Shown piece after piece: positions 56,976-64,000 of a stretch of DNA of 64,000 nucleotides. The DNA comes from Paraburkholderia piptadeniae. Lineage in GTDB: Bacteria > Pseudomonadota > Gammaproteobacteria > Burkholderiales > Burkholderiaceae. The DNA is taken from the NCBI RefSeq assembly GCF_900007165.1, contig NZ_CYGY02000020.1:272-64271 (forward strand), written 5' to 3'. The stretch's first letter is position 1. Every line of letters starts with the position of its first letter. The notes beneath the pieces were generated by a model. The model saw nothing but the letters and a program-made list of their open reading frames with translations, did no database searches and had not been told where the DNA came from. Made by a program: the position numbers and the translations under genes.

Positions 56976-57941
56976 TCACTCCTTGCCGAACTCCTTCGCC
57001 GCGCGGGCGATCGCATCGGCCGTCGCGCCCGCGTGCGCGACGGACACGAGATGGCTCGACGGCGTCTCGACGATGGTCGCGCCGATCCGGTGCGCCATCC
57101 AGCGCTGGATTTCCGGCGATACGGCGCGATCGCGCGTCGTCACGATGTACCACGACGGCTTGTAGCGCCAGGCGGCCTGTGTCACGCGCTCCTCGAACGC
57201 CTTGCCCGCGATCGGCTGCTGCGCGGCGACGAGCACGCGGGTGAGGCTTTCGGGCACATCGGCGGCGAAATCGCCGTGGTATTTCGCCGGGTCGAGCCAC
57301 AGGAAGCCGGCGGCATCCCTGGTCATCGCCGAGCCGATGGGCATCTGCGGGCCGCGCTTGAGCACGTCGCCGGTCGATTCTCCAACGTCGGGCGCGATCG
57401 CCGCCACATAGACGAGGCCGACCACCTTCGATGCGTCCGGTCCCGAACCCGCCTCCGTGATCACGACACCGCCCCACGAATGACCGACCAGCACGGTCGG
57501 CCCGGATAGCCGGGCGAGCACGCGTTTGGTCGCGGCGACGTCGTCGGCGAGCGACGTCAGCGGAATCTGCACCGACGCGACGCGATAGCCCTTCTTTTGC
57601 AGCCGTTCGATCACGCCGTTCCAGCTCGATCCGTCGACGAACGCGCCGTGCACGAGGACGATGTTTTGCACCGGGCCGGCGGGTGGCGCGGGATAGGCGG
57701 CGGGACGAGGCGAGGGCGTAGGCGCGGAAGCAGGGGCAGGAGCCTGCTCCGTGGAGGGCGCGGCGGCCGAAGGTGCGGGGGCGGGTGCCGGCGAGGTATC
57801 GGAGTCCGCGGCGGCAGGGGCTGGCGCTGCCGACGTATCCGGCGCGGGCTGCGGCGCGGTTTGTCCGGTCTGGGCGTGTACGCCGGAGGCGGCGACGCAG
57901 ACGCTGAGGAGAACGGCATAGAGCAGACGTTTCGGCGACAT
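56976..57941 (-). CDS. Exported alpha/beta hydrolase with Pro/Ala linker
   Basis: The 321-residue protein has a signal peptide (MSPKRLLYAVLLSVCVAASG, cleavage near VHAQT), a Pro/Ala/Ser-rich linker of about 65 residues and an alpha/beta hydrolase domain. The oxyanion motif is LVHGAFVDGSSW, the nucleophile is in GHSWGG, and the C-terminal SSHLVSVAHAG includes the likely catalytic histidine. It resembles the EstC/salicylate-esterase type small hydrolases. The natural substrate is unknown. GGAG stands five bases before the start. It is convergent with the MFS gene. Confidence 0.88.
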   Translation of the reverse strand: MSPKRLLYAVLLSVCVAASGVHAQTGQTAPQPAPDTSAAPAPAAADSDTSPAPAPAPSAAAPSTEQAPAPASAPTPSPRPAAYPAPPAGPVQNIVLVHGAFVDGSSWNGVIERLQKKGYRVASVQIPLTSLADDVAATKRVLARLSGPTVLVGHSWGGVVITEAGSGPDASKVVGLVYVAAIAPDVGESTGDVLKRGPQMPIGSAMTRDAAGFLWLDPAKYHGDFAADVPESLTRVLVAAQQPIAGKAFEERVTQAAWRYKPSWYIVTTRDRAVSPEIQRWMAHRIGATIVETPSSHLVSVAHAGATADAIARAAKEFGKE

Positions 57942-58224
57942 GGCGACTCCATCATCGGCTGGACCGGATTCTCGGAACATACCCACCGGCAAGCAGGGTG
58001 ACAACCGCTATCTAGAGGCAATTTCGGACACGTTGGACGGTGCCTTGGCGGGTGCGTGGCGCGTGCGCGCGGCGGCATCGGCGGCGCAATGCGGATTCCA
58101 CGAAACGCGGTTGCGCGCGCCCGTGCTGTAGGCACGTCGCGGGAAGGTACAATTTACGGTTTTTCCGGACGCGTCCTGTGCGTACCGCGTGGATTTCAAT
58201 GCAGTGGAAGTGGAGTGAGACATT

Positions 58225-59613
58225 TTGAGCAACGGACAGCAGCATGACGGCCTCCAGCGTGGGCTGAAGAACCGGCATATCCAGCTGATCGCGCTGGGCG
58301 GCGCGATCGGCACGGGCCTCTTTCTCGGATCGGCGGGCGTATTGAAGGCGGCGGGGCCGTCGATGATCCTCGGTTACGCGATCGGCGGTTTCATCGCGTT
58401 CCTCATCATGCGCCAGCTCGGCGAAATGGTTGCACAGGAGCCCGTCGCCGGTTCGTTCAGTCACTTCGCGTACAAGTACTGGGGCGATTTCCCGGGCTTC
58501 CTGTCGGGCTGGAATTACTGGGTGCTATACGTGCTCGTCAGCATGGCCGAACTGACGGCTGTCGGCACCTACGTGCATTTCTGGTGGCCGGGCGTGCCGA
58601 CGTGGGTCTCGGCGCTTGTCTGCTTCGTCGTCATCAACGCGATCAACCTCGCGAACGTCAAGGCGTACGGCGAGACCGAGTTCTGGTTTGCGATCATCAA
58701 GGTCGTGGCCGTGATCGGCATGATCGTGTTCGGCGGCTATCTGCTGATCAGCGGCCATGGCGGTCCGCAGGCGTCGATTACGAACCTGTGGGCCGACGGC
58801 GGCTTCTTCCCGCACGGCTTCAACGGCCTCTTCATGATGCTCGCCGTGATCATGTTCTCGTTCGGCGGACTGGAGCTGATCGGCATCACGGCGGCGGAAG
58901 CCGACGAGCCGCAAAAGAGCATTCCGAAAGCCGTGAATCAGGTGATCTACCGGATCCTGATTTTCTACATCTGCTCGCTGGTCGTGCTGCTGTCGCTGTA
59001 TCCGTGGAATCAGGTGGCGGCAGGCGGCAGCCCGTTCGTGATGATCTTCTCGCAGATCGGCGCGGGCCTGACGGCGAACGTTCTTAACGTGGTCGTGCTG
59101 ACGGCGGCGCTGTCCGTCTACAACAGCGGCGTCTACGCGAACAGTCGCATGCTGTACGGTCTTGCCGAGCAGGGCAATGCGCCGCGCGCGCTGCTGAAGG
59201 TCGACGGTCGCGGCGTGCCGTATATGGCGATCGGCCTTTCCGCGCTCGCGACGTTTGCTTGCGTGATCATCAACTATCTGATTCCCGCCAAGGCGCTCGA
59301 CGTGCTGATGGCACTCGTCGTGGCCGCGCTGGTGCTGAACTGGTCGCTGATCAGCCTGACGCATCTGAAGTCGCGTCGCGCGATGGTCGCGCAGGGCGAG
59401 AAGCTCGTGTTCAAGTCTCTGTGGTTCCCGCTCGGCAACTGGATCTGTCTCGCGTTCATGGCGATGATTCTCGTGATCCTCGCGATGACGCCAGGACTCA
59501 ACGTGTCGGTGCTGCTCGTGCCCGTGTGGCTCGTCGTGATGTGGGCGGGCTATGTGGTGAAGCGTCGGCGCGCGGCCGCGCATGGGCTTGCGGGAGTGGC
59601 GAGCGGGCGCTGA
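58225..59613 (+). CDS. Amino-acid permease (APC family, AroP/CycA/GABA-permease type)
   Basis: This 462-residue inner-membrane symporter has twelve hydrophobic segments and the amino-acid transporter signature ALGGAIGTGLFLGSAGVLKAAGP in the first helix, with GGLELIGITAAEADEP in helix 6. The substrate could be proline, aromatic amino acids, serine/alanine/glycine or GABA; the sequence does not decide by eye. It begins with TTG, chosen because GGAG lies nine bases upstream and the product starts MSNGQQHDGLQRGLKNRH. A TACAAT hexamer at 58148 may be the -10 element. Confidence 0.9.
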   Translation: MSNGQQHDGLQRGLKNRHIQLIALGGAIGTGLFLGSAGVLKAAGPSMILGYAIGGFIAFLIMRQLGEMVAQEPVAGSFSHFAYKYWGDFPGFLSGWNYWVLYVLVSMAELTAVGTYVHFWWPGVPTWVSALVCFVVINAINLANVKAYGETEFWFAIIKVVAVIGMIVFGGYLLISGHGGPQASITNLWADGGFFPHGFNGLFMMLAVIMFSFGGLELIGITAAEADEPQKSIPKAVNQVIYRILIFYICSLVVLLSLYPWNQVAAGGSPFVMIFSQIGAGLTANVLNVVVLTAALSVYNSGVYANSRMLYGLAEQGNAPRALLKVDGRGVPYMAIGLSALATFACVIINYLIPAKALDVLMALVVAALVLNWSLISLTHLKSRRAMVAQGEKLVFKSLWFPLGNWICLAFMAMILVILAMTPGLNVSVLLVPVWLVVMWAGYVVKRRRAAAHGLAGVASGR

Positions 59614-59668
59614 GAAGGCGTGATGTTTTTAGCGGGTGCCTCCGATCGTCTGATCGGGTAAGAGCCTG

Positions 59669-59701
59669 GCCGGATTTGCCGTGAGGCGATCCGGCTTTTT
59701 T
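59669..59701 (+). terminator. Terminator of the amino-acid permease gene
   Basis: Stem GCCGGAT / ATCCGGC with an inner GCC/GGC pairing, followed by TTTTTT. Confidence 0.88.
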
Positions 59702-59777
59702 GTGTTCGACGGATTCGAATGGACTTGCGGAAGGTCTGCACTGCGGACGGACGGCCGTGTTGGCCGCCGAAAACACA

Positions 59778-59811
59778 AAACCCGCGGCATCGGATCGATG
59801 AACGCGGGTTT
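59778..59811 (-). terminator. Terminator of tRNA-Leu
   Basis: Stem AAACCCGCG / CGCGGGTTT, 16-base loop, T-run on the minus strand, 35 bases beyond the tRNA 3' end. Confidence 0.8.
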
Positions 59812-59845
59812 GTCGGGGTGAAGCCGAACTAATGAGGCTGAATTC

Positions 59846-59930
59846 TGGTGCCCAGGGCCGGACTCGAACCGGCACGCCTTGCGGCGGGGGATTTTGAGTC
59901 CCCTGCGTCTACCTGTTTCACCACCTGGGC
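59846..59930 (-). tRNA. tRNA-Leu(CAA)
   Basis: Read on the minus strand, the 85 bases fold as a class II tRNA: acceptor GCCCAGG / CCTGGGC with encoded CCA end, anticodon stem GGGGA / TCCCC around the loop CTCAAAA (anticodon CAA, reads UUG), a long variable arm GCCGCAAGGC and a T-arm GCCGGTTCGAGTCCGGC. Such genes are frequent integration targets, but no integrase is next to it in this window. Confidence 0.97.
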
Positions 59931-60074
59931 TTGTTTTGACCTTCGTCGCTTCTTCGCCTTGCGACCTGCCTGGTCGCGGATTGAACCTCGGCGCCTCGCG
60001 AGACGAAGACGCAGATTATGGCGGAAAACGCGTCGGCGGGCAAGCCGATGCCCGATCGCGCCGCCCAGCGGACG

Positions 60075-61478
60075 CTAGACCGTGCGCGAAAACCGCTGCA
60101 ATGGCTGCTGGCCCAGATATCGGTCGAACACCATTGCGATGTTGCGCACGAGCATCCGTCCCGCCAGTTGCACATCGAGCCGCCGTGCGCCGATCTTCAC
60201 GAGCCCGTCGTCCTCGAACGGGCGCAGGCGCTCCAGTTCCGGCGCGAACGCGTCGTGAAAGCGGATGCCGTATGCGGCTTCGAACTCATCGAAGCGCAGT
60301 TCGAGATTGCACATCAGTTGCGTGATGACGTCGCGCCGGAGACGGTCGTCGAGGGAGAGGCGCACGCCGCGACTGATCGCGAGCTGGCCGTTGTCGATGG
60401 CTGCCGCGTAGCCCACCAGGTCCTTCGCATTCTGCGCGTAGACGTCGCCGACCTTGCCGATCGACGACGCTCCGAAGCCGATCAGATCGCATTCCGCGCG
60501 CGTGCTATAGCCCTGGAAATTGCGATGCAGCGTGCGCTGGGCCTGGGCACGCGCGAGCTCGTCGGTGGGCAGCGCGAAGTGGTCCATGCCGATGTAGACA
60601 TAGCCCGCGTCCGTCAGCCGCTCGACGACGCGGCGCAGGATCGCGAGCCGTTCAGCGGGGGAAGGCATCGTGGACGGGTCCATCTGCCGCTGCATCTTGA
60701 AGAGCTGTGGCATGTGCGCGTAGCCGAACACCGAGAGCCTGTCGGGCGCGAGCGCGAGCATGGTGTCGAGCGTCCGGGTGAAGCTGTCGACGGTCTGATA
60801 CGGCAGGCCATAGATCAGATCGACGCCGATCGAATGAAAGCCCGTCGCGCGCGCGGCGCGCATCACGCTCGCCGTCATCTCGAGCGGCTGGATGCGATTG
60901 ATCGCCCGCTGCACGACGGGATCGAAGTCCTGCACGCCCAGACTCAGGCGATTGAAGCCGAGATTGCGCAAATGGACGATGGTTTTCGGCGACGCTTCAC
61001 GCGGATCGACTTCGATCGAAAACTCGCCTTCCGAATCGGCGCACAAAGTGAAGTGTTCGCGCGTGGCGGCCATCAGCTCGGTCATTTCGTCGTGCGACAG
61101 AAACGTCGGCGTACCGCCGCCCCAATGCAGTTGCGACACGGGCCGCGCGGTGTCGAAGAGCGGCGCCTGCAATGCGATCTCGCGCTTGAGCTGCTCGAGA
61201 TACGGACGCGAGCGCGCGCGGTTCTTCGTCACGACCTTGTTGCAGCCGCAATAGAAGCAGACGGTGTCGCAAAACGGAATGTGAAAGTACAGCGAGAGAT
61301 CCGTGTCCGATGCGCCCTTGTCGGCAGCGGCGCGGCGGTAGTCGCCAGGATCGAAGTCGTCGCGGAACTGGACGGCCGTCGGATAGGACGTGTAGCGCGG
61401 GCCGTTCGAGCTGTATTTCGCGAGCAGGTCGGGGCGGAAGAGGGCGTCGGCGGAAGGGGCGGTAGTCATCGGATTCAT
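60075..61478 (-). CDS. hemN: Oxygen-independent coproporphyrinogen III oxidase
   Basis: HemN (467 residues) is the radical-SAM enzyme that decarboxylates coproporphyrinogen III without oxygen in haem synthesis. The cluster motif is CDTVCFYCGC (CX3CX2CXC), preceded by LYFHIPF; SAM-contact blocks HWGGGTPTF and SIEVDPRE and the YGLPYQT segment are present. The C-terminal HemN domain is complete (QRTLHRNFQGYST, IGFGASSIG), which separates true HemN from HemW-like proteins. The ATG at 61478 is chosen; one three codons later is possible and neither has a strong ribosome site. Confidence 0.94.
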   Translation of the reverse strand: MNPMTTAPSADALFRPDLLAKYSSNGPRYTSYPTAVQFRDDFDPGDYRRAAADKGASDTDLSLYFHIPFCDTVCFYCGCNKVVTKNRARSRPYLEQLKREIALQAPLFDTARPVSQLHWGGGTPTFLSHDEMTELMAATREHFTLCADSEGEFSIEVDPREASPKTIVHLRNLGFNRLSLGVQDFDPVVQRAINRIQPLEMTASVMRAARATGFHSIGVDLIYGLPYQTVDSFTRTLDTMLALAPDRLSVFGYAHMPQLFKMQRQMDPSTMPSPAERLAILRRVVERLTDAGYVYIGMDHFALPTDELARAQAQRTLHRNFQGYSTRAECDLIGFGASSIGKVGDVYAQNAKDLVGYAAAIDNGQLAISRGVRLSLDDRLRRDVITQLMCNLELRFDEFEAAYGIRFHDAFAPELERLRPFEDDGLVKIGARRLDVQLAGRMLVRNIAMVFDRYLGQQPLQRFSRTV

Positions 61479-61742
61479 ATCCCGACGCCTGCCGGATGAT
61501 GCGCGAACCGCCTGGTCGTTGCGTGCTGGAGCGGTTCGATCGTGCGCTCGGTGAAAAAGGGCAGGCGCCTTGCGAGCGTGGTATCTGTTGCAAAAGTATG
61601 CAAACGAGTCTACGGGAGCGGACGCGCGCAACCTTGTGTAAAAAGGTCGCATGCGTCAAATGGCACAATGTGGGCTGAGCGGTGGCCCAGCTCACCTGTG
61701 GTGAGCCGGCCTCGTCGAGTGTTTGTCGTTCAGGAAAGCGCA

Positions 61743-62039
61743 GTGTCTGTCGATTTGTCTCAACCTCCGTCCGCGACAGCGGATCACGCGTGCCGTCCCG
61801 ACTGCGGCGCGTGTTGCATCGCGCCGTCGATTTCGAGTCCCATTCCCGGCATGCCGGACGGCAAGCCGGCAGGCGTGCGCTGCGTGCAACTCGGCGACGA
61901 TTTGCGCTGCGCGATCTTCGGCAAGCCGGAACGTCCGGCCTGCTGCTCGGGTCTACAGCCACAGGCCGACATGTGCGGCAACTCGCGCGACGAAGCGTTG
62001 ATCTGGCTCACGCGTCTCGAAGCCGATACGCGGCCATGA
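61743..62039 (+). CDS. YkgJ-family Cys-cluster protein
   Basis: This 98-residue protein has the UPF0153/YkgJ pattern of cysteines: CRPDCGACC at the N-terminus, then [21 protein letters not shown] and MCGN, enough to bind a metal or iron-sulphur cluster. The function of this small form is not known. The GTG at 61743 is chosen because AGGAAAG stands four bases upstream; the open frame continues upstream with non-family sequence. It is divergent from hemN. Confidence 0.85.
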   Translation: MSVDLSQPPSATADHACRPDCGACCIAPSISSPIPGMPDGKPAGVRCVQLGDDLRCAIFGKPERPACCSGLQPQADMCGNSRDEALIWLTRLEADTRP

Positions 62040-62177
62040 CATGATGGCTGCGCGCCGTTGATCGAAGCGCTCGCGCCACAAGACCATCGCGCGAACCTGA
62101 ACCACCCCTTGCTAGCAACACAAGCGACACGAGCAACACCGATGCGGCGCGCCCGCTGCGTCACAAGGAGAATCTGC

Positions 62178-62771
62178 ATGACCCATCCCGCTGCGCCCGC
62201 ACGGCGCCGCTTCCTGATTTCGGCGCTGTCCGCGTGCGCAATCGGTGGCTTGATGACATCGCTCGCCGCGTGCGCGACGTCGACGTTCCCGTTTATTCCG
62301 GATCACTACACGTTTTCGCAGAAGCAGGTGCAGGAAGCCGTGCAACGCAAGTTCCCGTATCAGCGCACGGTATCGCAGGTGTTCGAGGTCGCGTTGATGC
62401 ATCCTGTCATCGGCTTGCTGCCGGATACGAACCGCGTGTCGGTGCGGCTCGATGCGCGGCTTGCGAGTCCCTTTCTGCAGCAGCCGGTCAACGGCGTGTT
62501 CACGCTATCGAGCCAGCTCGAATACGATCCGCAAAGCCGCTCCGTCGTACTGCGCGCGCCGAATGTCGAGAACGTGAGCGTCGACGGCGACGCGCAGGCC
62601 TACATGCAGCAGATCAACGCAGCCGCCGCGGTGCTCGCGACGCAGCTGCTCACCAACTATCCCGTCTACACCTTCAAGCCCGACCAGCTGCAATTTGCCG
62701 GGGTGACTTACGAACCAGGTACAATCACGGTCCTTACAAACGGCATACGCGTTCAGATCGTCGAAAAGTGA
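62178..62771 (+). CDS. DUF1439 (YceB-like) lipoprotein
   Basis: The 197-residue product has an Arg-rich start ([10 protein letters not shown]), a hydrophobic segment and the lipobox LAAC, so it is a lipoprotein, perhaps Tat-dependent because of the twin arginines. The mature part contains the DUF1439 domain ([18 protein letters not shown], then [10 protein letters not shown] and [12 protein letters not shown]), a lipid-binding-like fold in YceB. Function is not established. The start has AAGGAGA upstream. uppP follows after 79 bases. Confidence 0.88.
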   Translation: MTHPAAPARRRFLISALSACAIGGLMTSLAACATSTFPFIPDHYTFSQKQVQEAVQRKFPYQRTVSQVFEVALMHPVIGLLPDTNRVSVRLDARLASPFLQQPVNGVFTLSSQLEYDPQSRSVVLRAPNVENVSVDGDAQAYMQQINAAAAVLATQLLTNYPVYTFKPDQLQFAGVTYEPGTITVLTNGIRVQIVEK

Positions 62772-62850
62772 CGGACGCGCGGCCGGGCGGGGCGCGCCAA
62801 CGTTGCTGACGCGTCCGCGCATCGTCAACCCCCAACGAAGAGGGCCACGG

Positions 62851-63687
62851 ATGGACTGGATACTCACACTGAAAGCGCTGATTCTCGGCATCGTCGAAGG
62901 CTTGACGGAATTCTTGCCCGTATCGAGCACGGGCCATCTGATTGTTGCCGGCAGTCTGCTGAATTTCGACACGCCGCAGGAAAAGACTTTCGACGTCGTG
63001 ATCCAGCTCGGCGCGATTCTCGCCGTGTGCTGGGAGTACCGTCAGCGAATCGGCAATGTCGTGGCTGGACTCGCGACGCGGCCCGACGCGCGCCGCTTCA
63101 CGCTGAACGTGATCATCGCGACGATTCCCGCCATCGTGCTCGGCCTGCTGTTCGAGAAGGCCATCAAGGCCGTGCTGTTTTCGCCCGTGCCCGTCGCGTT
63201 TGCGCTCGTCGTGGGCGGCGTGGTGATTCTGTGGGTCGAGTCGCGCCAGCGAAGCCGGCAAGACCTTCAGCCGCGCGTGCATTCGATGGACGACCTGAGC
63301 CCGCTCGACGCGCTCAAGGTCGGTTTCGCGCAATGCTTCGCGCTGATTCCGGGCATGTCGCGCTCGGGCTCGACGATCATCGGCGGCATGCTGTTCGGGC
63401 TCGACCGGCGCGTCGCGACCGAGTTCTCGTTCTTCCTCGCGATACCCATCATCTTCGGCGCGACTGTGTACGAGCTGCACAAGGATTGGCAGGCGCTGTC
63501 GTCTGACGCGCTCGGGCTTTTTTCGCTCGGCTTTCTCGCGGCGTTCGTCAGCGCGTTTGCGTGCGTGCGCTGGCTGCTGCGCTATATCGCAGCGCACGAT
63601 TTCAGCGCGTTCGCGTGGTATCGGATTGGCTTCGGCTTGCTGATCCTGCTGATCGGCTACAGCGGCGGATTGAGCTGGGCGGATTGA
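62851..63687 (+). CDS. uppP: Undecaprenyl-diphosphatase
   Basis: UppP (BacA, 278 residues) dephosphorylates undecaprenyl diphosphate to recycle the lipid carrier for peptidoglycan and other polymers. The two conserved active-site blocks are [16 protein letters not shown] near the N-terminus and [13 protein letters not shown] near residue 170, with about eight hydrophobic segments. The start [14 protein letters not shown] fits the family; an ATG 16 codons upstream only adds polar residues. Confidence 0.96.
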   Translation: MDWILTLKALILGIVEGLTEFLPVSSTGHLIVAGSLLNFDTPQEKTFDVVIQLGAILAVCWEYRQRIGNVVAGLATRPDARRFTLNVIIATIPAIVLGLLFEKAIKAVLFSPVPVAFALVVGGVVILWVESRQRSRQDLQPRVHSMDDLSPLDALKVGFAQCFALIPGMSRSGSTIIGGMLFGLDRRVATEFSFFLAIPIIFGATVYELHKDWQALSSDALGLFSLGFLAAFVSAFACVRWLLRYIAAHDFSAFAWYRIGFGLLILLIGYSGGLSWAD

Positions 63688-63719
63688 CGCTGCGGCCGGG
63701 ATCGGCGCGTTGCAAATGA

Positions 63720-63757
63720 AAACGGCCTGCCGTTCATGAACGGCAGGCCGTTTCTGT
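63720..63757. terminator. Bidirectional terminator between uppP and trmB
   Basis: A perfect 34-bp palindrome (63720-63753; arms AAACGGCCTGCCGTTCA with their complement) with T-rich sequence on the plus side and TTTTCATTTG on the minus side, between convergent genes. Confidence 0.92.
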
Positions 63758-63778
63758 TTTTGCTTCCGCCAGCGTCGT

Positions 63779-64000
63779 TCAGGCGTCCGCGCGGCGCCGG
63801 TAAATCAGATCCCACACGCCGTGTCCGAGTCGCAGGCCGCGCTTTTCGAACTTCGTCACGGGACGATAATCGGGACGCGGCGCGTAATCGTCGGCGGTGT
63901 TCTCCAGCGCGGGCTCCGCGCCGAGCACTTCGAGCATCTGTTCCGCGTAGTTCTGCCAGTCGGTCGCGCAGTGAATGTACGCGCCCGGCTTCATGCGCGA
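63779..64000 (-). CDS. trmB: tRNA (guanine-N7-)-methyltransferase, C-terminal part
   Basis: The last 73 residues of TrmB, which methylates G46 in the tRNA variable loop, run off the window end. Recognisable blocks are [40 protein letters not shown] and the terminal VWDLIYRR, all from the SAM-methyltransferase C-terminal half. The 5' part lies outside the window. Confidence 0.92.
   Translation of the reverse strand, partial: SRMKPGAYIHCATDWQNYAEQMLEVLGAEPALENTADDYAPRPDYRPVTKFEKRGLRLGHGVWDLIYRRRADA

Noticed and set aside
59846..59930. tRNA-Leu as the edge of an integrated element
   Set aside because: No integrase, no duplicated tRNA 3' end and only housekeeping genes around it within the window.

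Overview
The window is an ordinary stretch of a high-GC betaproteobacterial chromosome, almost certainly Burkholderiaceae and most like Paraburkholderia/Burkholderia. The evidence is very GC-rich third codon positions, the ribF-ileS-lspA-coaBC-dut cluster, the clpS-clpA pair beside a cold-shock gene, adjacent rpmB-rpmG and fkpB-ispH, a second-type EF-G gene standing alone, and a complete liv cassette. I see no prophage, insertion sequence, CRISPR array, integron or toxin-antitoxin module. I did not find a clearly new biological system; the interesting signals are regulatory sequences, one atypical in-frame insertion, one gene remnant and a few poorly characterised small proteins.

Layout. 187-5951 (minus): a peptide/nickel-type ABC importer (binding protein, two permeases, fused double ATPase). 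6227-10476 (minus): a nickel/cobalt permease remnant, a cupin, EF-G, a DUF192 protein and a small exported Ala/Lys/His protein. 10881-13103: rluE divergent from icd, with a palindromic operator candidate between them. 13269-15385 (plus): a Cys/His-rich CopL-like protein and a Tat-exported multicopper oxidase. 15480-18849: a cold-shock gene divergent from clpS-clpA. 18962-26475 (minus): dut, a flavin-dependent oxidoreductase, coaBC, lspA, ileS and ribF. 26595-29954 (plus): purN, an RsmB-like rRNA methyltransferase and an MscS channel. 30156-35216: a desaturase, then nadA-nadC convergent with nadB (the complete aspartate-to-NaMN route). 35487-38515: rpmG-rpmB, radC, fkpB-ispH. 39055-44149 (plus): livJHMGF. 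44269-49551: acetyltransferase plus argD, a ferredoxin-type reductase, an epimerase carrying an atypical insert, a two-helix membrane protein and rsuA. 49704-55544: a quaternary-amine ABC importer, an enolase-superfamily enzyme and a divergent MocR regulator, probably one catabolic/uptake unit. 55676-59613: MFS exporter, exported alpha/beta hydrolase, amino-acid permease. 59846-64000: tRNA-Leu(CAA), hemN, a YkgJ-type Cys protein, a DUF1439 lipoprotein, uppP and the 3' part of trmB.

Almost every transcription unit ends in a clear stem-loop terminator, several of them bidirectional between convergent genes. Several start codons are non-ATG (fusA, DUF192 gene, ribF and ykgJ-type use GTG; coaBC and the amino-acid permease use TTG); a Shine-Dalgarno sequence supports each of these except ribF.
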